Assembly: GCA_018398765.1 (NCBI GenBank)
Contig: JAHBMJ010002020.1
Location: 42,687 to 106,686, forward strand
DNA: 64,000 nt
Direction: 5' to 3'
Source of the DNA: Chromera velia
Lineage: Eukaryota; Sar; Chromeraceae
In this document: one piece after another, positions 10,543 through 21,634 of the stretch
Numbering within the stretch: the stretch's first letter is position 1
Layout: every line of letters starts with the position of its first letter
Translations under genes and position numbers: made by a program
Notes under the pieces: generated by a model
The model's input: only the letters and a program-made list of their open reading frames with translations
What the model was told of the DNA's origin: nothing
Database searches by the model: none

Positions 10543-13500
10543 CTACGGGGATCCTCCCAGGGGGCGGGACGGGTGAGCGGGGCGTGGCAGAAGAGCAGCT
10601 GAAGAGCGGGTTAGGTCGATGGGAGTTGCAGCACGCATGTGGAGACTGGCATGACTCAAATAATGGGACACAACGTGGTGCTGGTGTTGTGGGTGTGAGT
10701 GAATTTGGGAGTGGGGGTGTAGGCCCATCCCTACTGCCATTCCCGTCGCCGGCGTCGCTTCTTCAGGTCGGACCCTTCGCGGCGTTACAATCACTGCCTG
10801 GTTGTTTGTGTCTGCTTGAGTTGGCGGGATGAAGGGGGCAGGGGGGCCCTTCTGCAACGCGTGAAGAGGCGGTCCTGATGGGGGGGGTCGGACACTTTGT
10901 GCAAGGTTGGGGGGGTGAGGAAGGAGCACCTGTGGGGGATATGGGGGAATTTGATGGCGATGTGGTGGGAGGGGCAGAGATGGGTAGAGGGATGCGGGAA
11001 AGCCTGCGGGTGGTGGGGGGCGTACACATACGGATTGATGTGGATGTGGAGCCATGGGGGGAAGATTGAGAGTCGACCAGGTCCGCATGAGAACGGGATG
11101 GGGACGCGGATGGGGGTGGGCAGGGGTCGCATAGCGGGGGGGGAAGCTAAACTGTTCAGGTCTTGTGAAAGGAGTTTCGGTTTGTCTTGTTCGGGGCGGA
11201 GTGTTCCCCTCGTGTTGATTGGGTGGGGATGTCAGCAGCCTTGGCTGTTGGAAATGGGGTGGGGGGACTACGGCGGTGTTTGACTGCTCAAATTGCACAG
11301 GGAGGGGGGAATGGAACTCTGGTACGGGTCGGAAGGTGGGAGGGGGGGAAAATGTCTCAGAGGTTGTTCTTTCGGCTCTCTCACTTGCTTCTGTGGCTGT
11401 GTGGACGTCCCCAGAAGTTTCTTCTGAGTCGTCCGCTCCTTCGGTAGCAGAAAGAAGGGGATCATTCGGATTCTCTGCAGCAGAGTCTGTGCCTTCTGCT
11501 GGCACGGGTGTGACGATGCTTGTGGCAGTGCTGATATTGTGTATTTGCGGGAGCTCTCGAGTGACTGCCTCCACTATTTGGCGGGCAGTTGCCTGATCCA
11601 CTGCAATGGGTGAGTCTGGTGGGGGCGGAGGGGGCCGTGAACTGAAAAGAGACGTCCGGGGAGGCGCAGGTCCCCTCGCAGACGAGGCAGAAGGAACAGC
11701 AGACGCCGTGGGGGCATCTCTGACGGTTGTCGTCCTCTGATCGGTGCGAGAGTGGAGTGGTTTGAAGGTGAGAGGCTGTGTGACCGTCGGCGTGTCGGAA
11801 GGAACGGATCGCATGGGCGGCCGCGCAGTTTGGTGAAACGGTCGCGCGGTCTGTCTGGTCAGAGAGGCAGAGCCGGAAGCGGCACTGGCTGAAGGCGGTG
11901 GGGGCCTTGTCTGCCGGTGCCGGGCTCTGTCTGGAGGGGTCTGTCTGTTTGGTTTTGCATCCACGGATGGGCCTGCAGAGGTGGGCGCGTTTTGGCGGGT
12001 TGGATTATTGAGAGAATGAAGCGCTGCTTGTCGTGTAAGAGTCGGGTTTCCGGAAGAGGAAGAAGACGCGGAACCCTGCGGCGGATTTGACCTGGGTTGT
12101 GCATACGCGGGCGGGCGGATTTGTCCAGAGACGGTGGGGGGTAGGGAATCTGCAAGTGAGTAGACTTGGAGTGGGACGGGGGAGACTTCAGGAAGAACGG
12201 TGGTGTGGGGGCGATCTCTTCTCGGGGGGACTGCATCTCTTCTCTCGTTGGTTCTTGTGAGGGCCGTTGGCACCCAACGGGACCTCACGGGGGGTAGAGG
12301 GATTCCCTGTCGATGCCCTCCGACTGTTGGCCAGGGCTGGCGTCTCTGATCCAAATTTTCCCGGACTGGCCGCTCATTCTGCGAAGTCTGTGTGACCCTG
12401 TTCGTGTCTGCAGTTTCTGCTTGCGCGGCCTCTGGCTCACTCTCCCTTCTTGTCTCTGTGTTGTGATTCTGAGTCTCTGAGTTGTTGTCTGAGGATTCGG
12501 GACTGTCTGTTTCGTCTCTTGAGGTGAAAACGGTTTCGTCCAATTCGATCGTCTGGTCAAGAGAGCCTGGCAGAATGTTTTCACGCACCTTCTCTTCGGT
12601 CTTGTGTGCATTCGATCGACATAAGAAGAGCTCGACAGTGAACGCGTCTTTCAAAGACAGACGCACGCGGTTCGTTTGCATACAGTCGACGATCTCTGCA
12701 CCCACCCCGAGGTTGGTCAGAGCAACGGAGGGAATTCTCAACGCATGGTCCAAGCTGACGTCCCGAGGGAAGTCACGTCGGCATGTGGGACAGGTGTGAG
12801 CGAGCTGGAACCAGTTTTTGACACAGCCAGAGTGCCAAAAGTGTCCGCATGGGGAGACAAACACCTGCATAAGAAGATATGATGGGTTCAAAGTGACTAT
12901 CAGAATACATTTATGGGCGCGTCACGCACAGAGACAGAAAGACACACAGAGACAAAGCAAAATTGATGACAGGGAGAGGCGGGCACGCAAACAGCTGAAA
13001 TTCACGCCCTCGTGCACAAATTAGAGGGCATCAGCATTTTGCTTTACAGGAAAACGGTCGATGCCATTTTCTTTCGCACAGGAGCAGGGTTGCTGCATCC
13101 ACCATCTGTGCCTTCACTCACCTCTTCACTCTCCGTGCACTTTTCGAGGCACACATTGCAGTCCTGCAAACAAAGAATCAGTAACAAAAATTGAATCGAT
13201 GTAGTCACACCTATAAGTCATTCTTTCACAGGGACTACAAAACGCATGGTCCAATTACCCTTGCTTATTCGCCTGCACACAGTACAGGACCACAATTACG
13301 ACGTAAGGGCTCTACTCCAGCAAGTGAAACCATAGTGAGAGTAGATGAATGTGTGCGAATGAGCAGTTTTGATCTACCAATCAGTGGCAAGCAGGGGACT
13401 GACACCTTCAATTCCTTCCTGGCCGCGGTCGTTTGGACTCTCTCCCATTGGATTCTCCCATGCGATCCGCCCCCCCCCTCCCCCTTCTTCTCCATCGTCT

Positions 13501-16244
13501 TCTGCTGATTGTTCTGCGTTCCCTGGTTCTTCTCCCTCCTCAGAATCAGAGACCCTCTCCCTCTCCGCAGTTCTCAACTCATCTGCAAGAGACGGCACCC
13601 CATTGGCGCTCCCTCGCGATTCCCCCCCCTTCAAGGCCTCCCGAGAGAGCAACCCCGTCTCCACGAGTGCACGAAGCGCCCCACGCACCTGAAGTGACAC
13701 CCACACAGTGTCTGCCCCCGTACGTTTCTGCATGATCGCAGGAAACAGTCACAACACATGCAGACATCGCAGAAGCAAATCGGGACTTTCACATTCATTG
13801 GTGCAGAGTTGACGCGGTTGCACTGAGGTGCAGCTCTGTGCACACACAGACAGATGACAAACAAAGGGGGGGCACGAAGGGAAGGGAGAAAATAAGGAAT
13901 GAAGCAGAACAGACAGGCAGACAGACAGACAAACAGACTATATGTTTCTTCTTCTTCTTCTCCCTACTTTTCTTCATGAACAGACAAACAGACAGGCAGA
14001 CAGACAGACAGACAGACAGACAGGCAGGCAGACAGGCAGACAGGCAGACAAACTGACAGACAGAAAGCAAAAAGAAAAAAAGAAAGAAACAGAGGCATGT
14101 GATCAGACAAGCCAATATTTGTGTATTGTGTGTTTTTCTTTCAATAGGCAGACGAAACAATAATAGGCAGACGAAACACGCCAACAGATATCTACCATGC
14201 AGACAAAGCGTAGAAGAAGGAGAAGCAAACAATGGCTCACCAGAAATTCGAATCCCTCTCCTTCTGCCCCCACCACCAGATCCACAGGATATCCCACCGT
14301 GTCTGCAATCCACTTTATTTTTCTTCGAAGAGTCACCAGAGGCGAGACCCCCCCCCCTCCCCCCGGACTGCTGTTCTGCTCATACACAAACACCTCAAAA
14401 TCCTCCAGAGCGAGCGACCTCCTCAGCATCGTTTGCAAGAACTGACGGTGTCTTCTCACTCGTTCATTACTCCCCTCCGCCCCTCCCCTCTCTCTCTGTG
14501 CACGCTCATTGTTTTGGAAACTTTCCTCCAGAGTCTGCAGCGCAGCAAGAAGGAAACCCATCGGGCGGGCCGAGGCCGACTCGCCGGAAGTGCTGCCAGT
14601 GCCGTTGCCTGTCTGCGATTCTCTTCCAGCAGCACCGTCAGTCTCTCTGTCCTCTGATTGTCCTCTCGACTGCTCCTCCCCGTCTCTATCTCTGCGTGCG
14701 GCGGCTCTGCCTGTGACTATGTTGAAAATCTCCCTGAGCTCCGAGCGTGACCCAGGGAGGACAATAGAGCGATAAGGACGTTCTCCCTCTCCTTCTCTCT
14801 GGAACGAGGGGCGGGGTGGGGGTGGAGGGGGGGGAGGGGGAGGGGGGGTGGTTTCTGTGCCTGTTGGTGGTGCAGGCGAGGAGGGGTTGCCTCCCAAGAG
14901 ATGCTCTCGAAGCATCGCAGAGAAGGTGCCAGAAGGAAGGACCCTTCGGAAAAGGGGGGCTGGAGCCTCAGGGACGCTTCTTGGGTTTCTACTTGCCCCA
15001 GAACTTGCCTCTGTTTCTCTCTCGGGCTGTGAAAGTGGAGGCGCAGAAGCGGTGCCCATCGAGACGGACTGCTCACCGGGCTGTCTGTCTGCAAGAAGAC
15101 GGGCAGAGAGAGGAGGGAGGAAATGGCTTTTTGAACCCAGTCAAGGAAGTCTGCCGTTTCAAAACGTAAAGGAGAAGGAAAAGACCGCTAGGCAGAAGCC
15201 ATATAGCTCACTGAGCGAGTGGGTGCCTGGGTGAGGGAGTAAAGAAGTGAGTCACTGTCTGACCAATTCACTGCGAACCTGACTGCCTTATGAGGAGCGG
15301 ACAAGGGGGATCGAACGAGAAAGATCGACAGATAGATCAAAACGTGGACAAAAAAGATAGGGAAACAGGGAGGAAGCGAGGGAGAGAGGGAGAGAGAGAG
15401 CGTGAGAGGAAGGGAGGGAGAGATGAAAATGATAAAATCACTAACCCGTGCTCTGTCTTCCGCCTGCCGCTGCATCCCTTTCTGTCCTCTCACGTTCTCT
15501 CTCTGATCTCTGGCGCATTCTTCTTCCAAACTCGGACATGCGAATCTCGAGGTCTGAGAGCCGCTCGGCCATTCTCATCACACCCTCATTTGACATATTC
15601 AGATTGTCCTGAATATCTCTCCATTCAGATTGTCCTCCTGTCTCTGTTCCCATCTGCAAACATACAAAATTACGGAGGTTTCAAAAGTAGAAATGCAAAC
15701 AATGAAGAGCAGCAAAAAATGTGCCATCGAAAAAAAGGATGAGGCTACAACTGACAAGTCTCTTGATTCGGGCGGTAAAGCAAAAGTACGAATGTCATGG
15801 AATTTTTGTGTCGTAGGATCACACGCGTTTACTTTCGATCGCTGTATAAAAACAAATACCACATGCATTTTCTCACAAAAGAAGGTTCCACGGACTGGTG
15901 GAGTGCCAAAGAGCAGAGTGAGTTATGGGAGGAAGAGAAAAAGGTAGCAGATTGCGCAAGAAAGGGAGCGAATGAAAAGGATCAGTAGCGGCGGGAACCT
16001 GCTAAACAAGCAGAACCGGTCTGCATAGAGCATCTGAACATACCGAGCTGTTGCCGTGGTTTTCGTTTCTGCCTTGAGTTCCGCTGTTCAAGTGAGTCCT
16101 CGGTCCTCCTATTTGGATCCACCCGAGTCTCTCAAGTGCTTCGTGGGGCGAAGTAAGAGAGTCTTCTGTCCCATTTCTGTTCTCGTTCACAGCTGCCGTC
16201 TCCTCTGACTGGTTGGTCCCACCCACGCGATCGCTCCCAAGCAT
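10543..16244 (-). CDS. RING-H2 E3 ubiquitin ligase with long proline-rich tail, six exons
   Basis: Six exons on the minus strand keep a single open frame: 16044-16244, 15446-15653, 14241-15088, 13404-13688, 13122-13163 and 10543-12864 (1301 residues). All junctions are GT-AG and all phases close. The RING-H2 is split by an intron. The 42-base exon gives C516-x2-C519; the last exon gives C534-x-H536-x2-H539-x2-C542-x10-C553-x2-C556, a complete C3H2C3 set that resembles Hrd1/RNF-type RINGs (CPTCRRDF). Exon 2 encodes a charged coiled coil (about residues 70-135). Exon 3 has an 11-proline run followed by helical segments. The last ~700 residues are Pro/Ser/Thr/Gln-rich and probably disordered. 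No membrane segment is visible, so an ERAD-type Hrd1 assignment is not supported. RING E3s pass ubiquitin from an E2 to substrates. The start is uncertain: the chosen ATG follows an AG that could itself be an acceptor. Confidence 0.8.
13977..14070. repeat. CAGA microsatellite in an intron of the RING gene
   Basis: A run of GACAGACAGACAGGCAG units lies between exons 3 and 4 of the RING-H2 gene. A shorter related run precedes it at 13910-13940. Confidence 0.9.
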
Positions 16245-16980
16245 CTGCGTATGGCATCAACTCACGCACAGATTAAATCCAGATACGCAGCGCTTAGCTC
16301 CGCTCATTCATGTAGGAAGGGGGCAACATTTCGGACGGATGACATTCAAACTGCATGTAAATTGCATGAGTCAGAAACGCGATGTGAAACCAAACACGCA
16401 AACAGGGCGGAAGATTTGTCTGTCACTGAAAAGTATATGAAGCGAGTCTTTTGCTGCTGATGGTTCTTGTTGAATGTCCCACGTATATTCGCAAACGCAT
16501 GTATGCATACTCCTTCTTTTTCCTATAAATGTGTCTGTGCTGGATGAAATGATACACGGAATGAACAAACGACCGAAACCTTCTTCGAACTCGATACGGA
16601 CACACGGGATAGCTCACCGTTTGGGAATTCCTTTTCTTGACAGTCACGTAGGGGATTTGGACATTCGAAGCCTGAGCTAAGCAGCCAGTCGTAAGACGAA
16701 GGAAAACTGCCGTCTACTCACTTCACGAAGTGCGTTGTGTTGTTCGATTCGAGCCCCAACGCGACAAGCAACTTGCGCACTGCAGAAGTTCACAGCCATG
16801 TGCCATGACAATCACTCAAGAACATCTGCAGAGCTTGCCTGTATGTACATAGCGTCGATCGTCGACGAACCACACTTTAGCTTAACAGAAATTTCAATCT
16901 TGTGCATGCAACTGAAAAATGAAGATCGATCGATTCAATGATTTCAATTATACGCGTATACATGCCAGAATTTAAAAAGA
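16245..16980. other. Intergenic, nothing recognised
   Basis: Mixed-composition DNA between the RING gene start and the foldback element. Only short frames, no domain and no repeat structure were found. It should contain the promoter of the minus-strand RING gene, and possibly an undetected 5' exon. Confidence 0.4.
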
Positions 16981-17019
16981 AAAAAAATTAAATTCTTTTT
17001 ATAATTAAGTACCCGAAAA

Positions 17020-17440
17020 TTAAATACAACAAGTACAGTTATTTTTCAAAAAAAACCCAAATTTTTTCCTTCAATACAACAAGTACAGTTATTTTTCAAA
17101 AAAAAAACTCAATTTTTTCCTTAAATACAACAAGTATATACAGTTATTTTTCAAAAAAAAAACTCAATTTTTTCCACCCTTAAATACAACAAGTATACAG
17201 TTATTTTTCAAAAAAAAACTCAATTTTTTCCACCCTTGAATACAACAAGTACAGTTATTTTTCAAAAAAAACTCAATTTTTTCCACCCTTAAATACAACA
17301 AGTACAGTTATTTTTCAAAAAAAAACTCAATTTTTTCCACCCTTAACAGTTATTTTTCAAAAAAAAACTCATTTTTTTCCTTAAATACAACAAGTACAGT
17401 TATATACCAAATGCAACTCAATTTGGCAAACCCATACAGC
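17020..17440. repeat. Tandem repeat, about 50-58 bp unit, roughly eight copies
   Basis: Each unit reads approximately AATACAACAAGTACAGTTA, then TTTTTCAAAAAAAAACTCAA, then TTTTTTCC with an optional ACCCTT. Six near-complete copies are followed by one shortened copy and one diverged copy (about 17385-17440). Copies differ in the length of the A-run and by insertions such as TATA within GTACAG. The unit contains the end of the foldback element described separately. Confidence 0.85.
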
Positions 17441-17895
17441 CAATTACGTTTGCGATTGCAAATGTGAAAAATATTTTTATCGCGGAAACAGTTTTTTCAG
17501 ACTTGCAATATGTTTCTGATAATATTCGTAAAGTCTGTACAAATTTTTAAGTTCGTACGCGTGACCGATTACGTTTACAAAAAATATGAAAATTCAAAGT
17601 TGGGCGGCCCCGGAAAACGAATCCTGACTTTGAATTTTCATATTTTTCGCAAACGTAACTTGAATCGGTGGCGCGTACGAACTTGAAAATTTGCACAGAC
17701 TTTACAAATATTATCAGAAACATATCGCAAGTCTTAAAAAACTGTTTGCGTGATAAAAATATTTTTCACATTTGCAATCACAATCGTAATCGTGCCAAAT
17801 TGAGTTGCGCTTGGTATATATTTTTCAAAAAAAAACTCAATTTTTTCCTGTGAAAAACCGGAAAAAATTGAGTTTTTTTTTGAAAAATAACTGTA
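17034..17895. mobile_element. Foldback (mariner-like) non-autonomous element
   Basis: A large imperfect palindrome. The arms at about 17417-17599 and 17628-17806 are complementary over roughly 180 bases, around a 28-base centre that contains GGGCGGCCCCGG. The outer ends are TACAGTTATTTTTC on the left and its complement GAAAAATAACTGTA on the right. The TA-CAGT terminus and possible TA target duplication are typical of Tc1/mariner elements. No transposase frame is present. The left end has been amplified in tandem while the right end has not. Outcome: a MITE or foldback element with no autonomous partner in this window. Confidence 0.65.
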
Positions 17896-18309
17896 CTAAA
17901 ACCTCCAAGCGCGACGTGGCGCCGCAAATTTTGCGCCCGTCTACGTCCGACGACTATAGCTGTCATGCAGAATCATGCAGTCTGATCCTGGGAATTCCTC
18001 GGATCCATTGCAATTTGCAAAGGACCTCTTACATCCTCCTACTACTTGCAACAAGCTAAGAATACACCGCATTCTGTGCACGTGCACAGCATTATAAGAC
18101 ACCGTGATGTGTGCGACTCTGTGCAGTCTTGCAGGAGACGGTGACGGGGGAACCGGCCTCTCGCAATAGAGAGGGGAGGTCGATGACATTGCACTCTCAG
18201 GATCGACCATTCCGAAATTCAGTGATTTTCGCTGATCATCCCGCTCTCTGGCTCAAGAGGGGTCCAATGCGGAAGGTTTATAGTCAGTTCAGGACTCAGT
18301 AATATTTGA

Positions 18310-21300
18310 ATGGTGACAATGCTTTCTTCTCGTGTGCCCAAAAGATCGCTGAGCCCCTCCATGCACCAGCCTGACATTGCAGTGATCATTCCCTGCCACA
18401 ACGCCGCGACGTTCCTTGACGAGACCTTCGAATCCATACGGAGGCAGACAGTGATTGCCTCGAGAACAAAGCAGAGAGAAGCGGTAGAAAAACAGGGAGG
18501 TGAAGAAGAAAAGTTTGGAGGGGAGAAGGCGCAAAAATTGGGGGACAACTCGGATGGTAGTGATTCGAGTCGCCTTCTCGTCAGCACGGCATCTGGAGGT
18601 TCACTGTCCGTGCTCGACGCAGGTCTTCTTGTCGAAGTCTGCGTCTATGACGACGCTTCAACCGACGCAACTCCGGAGATTCTCAGGACATGGAAAGGAA
18701 GGTTTCAAGAAATCGGTAAGTCCTCTCTTGGATGGAGGTATATGCTTTTTGAGGAGAATTGTGAGGCGAGGGTGGCCCTGTCTGTCCTTCCTTTGTTCCC
18801 TCTGCGAATGAGGACAGACATACTGTCCCTTTCCTTCCGTTCGTCCATTATTGGCATTCACAATCCCGCACTTCGTTTCGACCACGGCCGTTACAATGCA
18901 CTTCTCCCACCTGCTGTCAGATGTGAAGCATCGGGGGAGGGCTCAGCCACCTTTCCACATATCGACTTGCATTCCGTCAGATCCTCTGTTCCCGCTTTGC
19001 GAATTCCACGTATACCGACCCTTCTGAATGGGTGAGACAATGGGTTCATGCAGGTGTGCAGATGCACATAGGAGGCCCGAACACCACCAAGAGCTCCGGC
19101 TCTACAGAAAAGGGCGTCAGAGAGAAGGGTTCCTCTTCACGGGGCGGGGCAACAAGCGAACAATACGTTCAGCCAAAAATAAAAAGCGAGCCTCTTGGTG
19201 TTGGAGGTGCAAAGAATGCTGCAGGTCGGTTTTTATCTGGCCAAGGAGAGTCTTTGGAAAGTTTGTTCAGCACAAGTACCTATTGAGAAAGATGAGCACA
19301 CTGGCAGAGAGTCATGCCACCGAAAAGAGCCGAGAAGAGCGGTGAAGCTTTTCTCCTTCCTTTTGTGTCAGACAGAATTCGCATAAGCAAGCAGAAAGAG
19401 ATCGGGGCGAACAGCAAAAGGGTGCGTTCTTCCCTCCAATCACTGATTACCGCTCTTCTTAAATCAGTTGCATTGTTCCTCCTTCCCTGCCTTCCTTTTT
19501 TCTTTGCTTTTCAGCGTGTTCCCTCAATTGTCGCTTCTGAGTCTTTGTTGATTCGTTCATTTCCCTTTCTCTGCGTAGCCCCCGAGTATGTTCTCTCTCT
19601 CTCTTCCCCCTCCTTGTGTCGGCCTCCAGTTGCCCTGAGCTCTGCCCCCTTCCTCTGCTTTCACGACGCCGACGACTTGATGGAACCCTCGCGGCTCCAG
19701 ATACAGGTATGTGTCCCTTTTCTCTGTGATGAAGGATGAGTAGCGGTCCTAGAGGGACAATTGTAATGTTCAATATCGCTTCTTTTCAATATGCCTCTGC
19801 AACAGGCTGACGTCCCTGCAGATACTCAGCCTTCCCATGCGACATCGAAAGCGGTAATGAGGACTGGCGGTGGAATGTTTTTTCCCTTAGTCCCGAAACA
19901 AAACCAACCGGATTTCTCGTTTCTTGCTTCGGTTTTCACGTCTCTCTCGCTGGTAGTCTCTCTCTGCTTCCTCACTCCCCCGTCTGCCTTCAAAGAAAGG
20001 GGGCATTTTGTCCGCGCGTATGTCTGTGCTCGTGATTGAGAGCTTGTATTGCCGTTTTTGCTCCCTCTCTCGCATTGAGCGATCTGTGCAGTATGACACG
20101 GCGTGCTCGCTGCGCAATTTCATTGTTGGGAGCAGATTCAGAAGGGAGCCGGCCGACTCGACGGAGAGATACGCGAAGTGGTCAGTCAGGCAGGCAGTCA
20201 GGCAGCGTAATAAATAGAAAGGAAGAGAAATTCTGGTACGTTTCACGCTTTCTTGTTCGGATTCATTCATGAAAAGGACGCCTACTGTCTCAAAATGTGG
20301 GTTTGCTTTCTTCGCTCAGTCATTTCCGTTTTTGTGTGTGTCTCTAGACAGAGGGAAAAAACCCTGTGAATCTTAGACGGCGGAGCTTGCGCTTCTCTTC
20401 TTTCTGCCCTGTCAGAGAGGAATAAAGCAATGCCCAATGGAATAGTCTGTGCAGAATTTCCTTTTGTTCTGCTGGTCGTGGACTAGATGTGCTTGCCCTA
20501 TGCCAGTGAGGAAGAAAAGAGGTGAACGGGTGCGCACATGCAGGCTGAACGAGCTCTCTCCTGAACAGCTGTACACACAGAGATGGCGAGAATGCACCCG
20601 TGAGTCAGATTTCTCTCTTGTCGCTTATATGTACTCATTCCCCCCCATTTCTTTTCCTTTCCTTCGCCTCGGCCATTTCCTGTGTGCATCTCGGCTTTCT
20701 GTCTCTGTTCTGGCTTCTACTTCTCTTCGTTCATCATTCTTTGAAGGCCGGAACATTTGCAGATGCGTGTGAGTGCGCGTGTGTTCGTGTATCACCTCAC
20801 CGGACTGGTGAAGTCAAAGCCGTTGGTGGGTGAAACAGACATAGCTAATTGAGAGACGAAAACATCAAACGAATGCGAATCGATTCACACCTGCAGTTCT
20901 GATGCCCACGTGGTTCCTTCACAGGAGCGTCTTCGAAAGACAAGGGGGGTTTGAGGACGGCAAAGGGGCGGGACGGCTGTGCTGCACAGCAGAGGAACTC
21001 CAAAGAAGCTGTCGGGGGGACGCGACCTCCTCTTCCTCCTCGTCCTCTTTGTTTGAGTTTCGAGGTGGAATTCCCGAAGACCTTCTGTTCCTCTACAGGC
21101 ATCTGAGGGCAGGGGGGGGGCTGATGAGAGTTGATGAGGTGGGTTATGTCCTCTCGAATCCGGCGAGCTTCCGTTATCTCCTCAACACAAGTGATTGGAT
21201 TGGAAGGAAACAAGGACAGCCCGCAGTTTTTGTCTTGCAACGGGAAGAAAATAAGTAGGGGTGTGTGTTGTTGCAAAGTACTTTCCTCCCGTTGTCTCCC

Positions 21301-21572
21301 TACGTGGTCGTTGTGTCTTTACCCCAGCTCTTTGATCTCTTTCTCTGAGCTTTCTCTGTCTTTTCAGGCATGCAGCGGTGCAATATCGACATCTGGAGCC
21401 TCAGTGCTTCGCCTCTGGTGTGATGATAAAAATGGTCCCCACGCGCTTTTTGCAGGCCTTGCTTGTGTACCGATACCACGCGCAGTGTGCTTCCTTCCGG
21501 GTCGACTGGAGAGATATTTGGGACGTCAGGTTGGTTTGTTGTGTGCATCGTTTGTGCGTGAGTATGCATTGA

Positions 21573-21634
<62 letters not shown>

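Noticed and set aside
9757-10602. 281-codon plus-strand frame
   Set aside because: Most of it is CT-rich repeat. It also overlaps the end of the RING gene coding exon on the other strand.
10897-11596. Plus-strand frames opposite the RING gene tail
   Set aside because: They are Gly/Trp-rich complements of the proline-rich coding exon.
10543-12891. Hrd1-type ER membrane ligase
   Set aside because: The RING spacing is similar, but no transmembrane segments occur anywhere in the assembled protein.
13254-13270. Mini-exon between exons 4 and 5 of the RING gene (GCGAATAAGCAAG)
   Set aside because: It has acceptor- and donor-like ends but introduces an in-frame stop in the usable phase.
16738-16760. 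tRNA T-arm-like GTTCGATTC
   Set aside because: The flanking bases do not pair as a T-stem and no acceptor or anticodon arm could be built around it.
17020-17440. Possible CRISPR-like array
   Set aside because: The repeats are contiguous with no unique spacers, the genome is eukaryotic, and the unit is the end of a foldback element.
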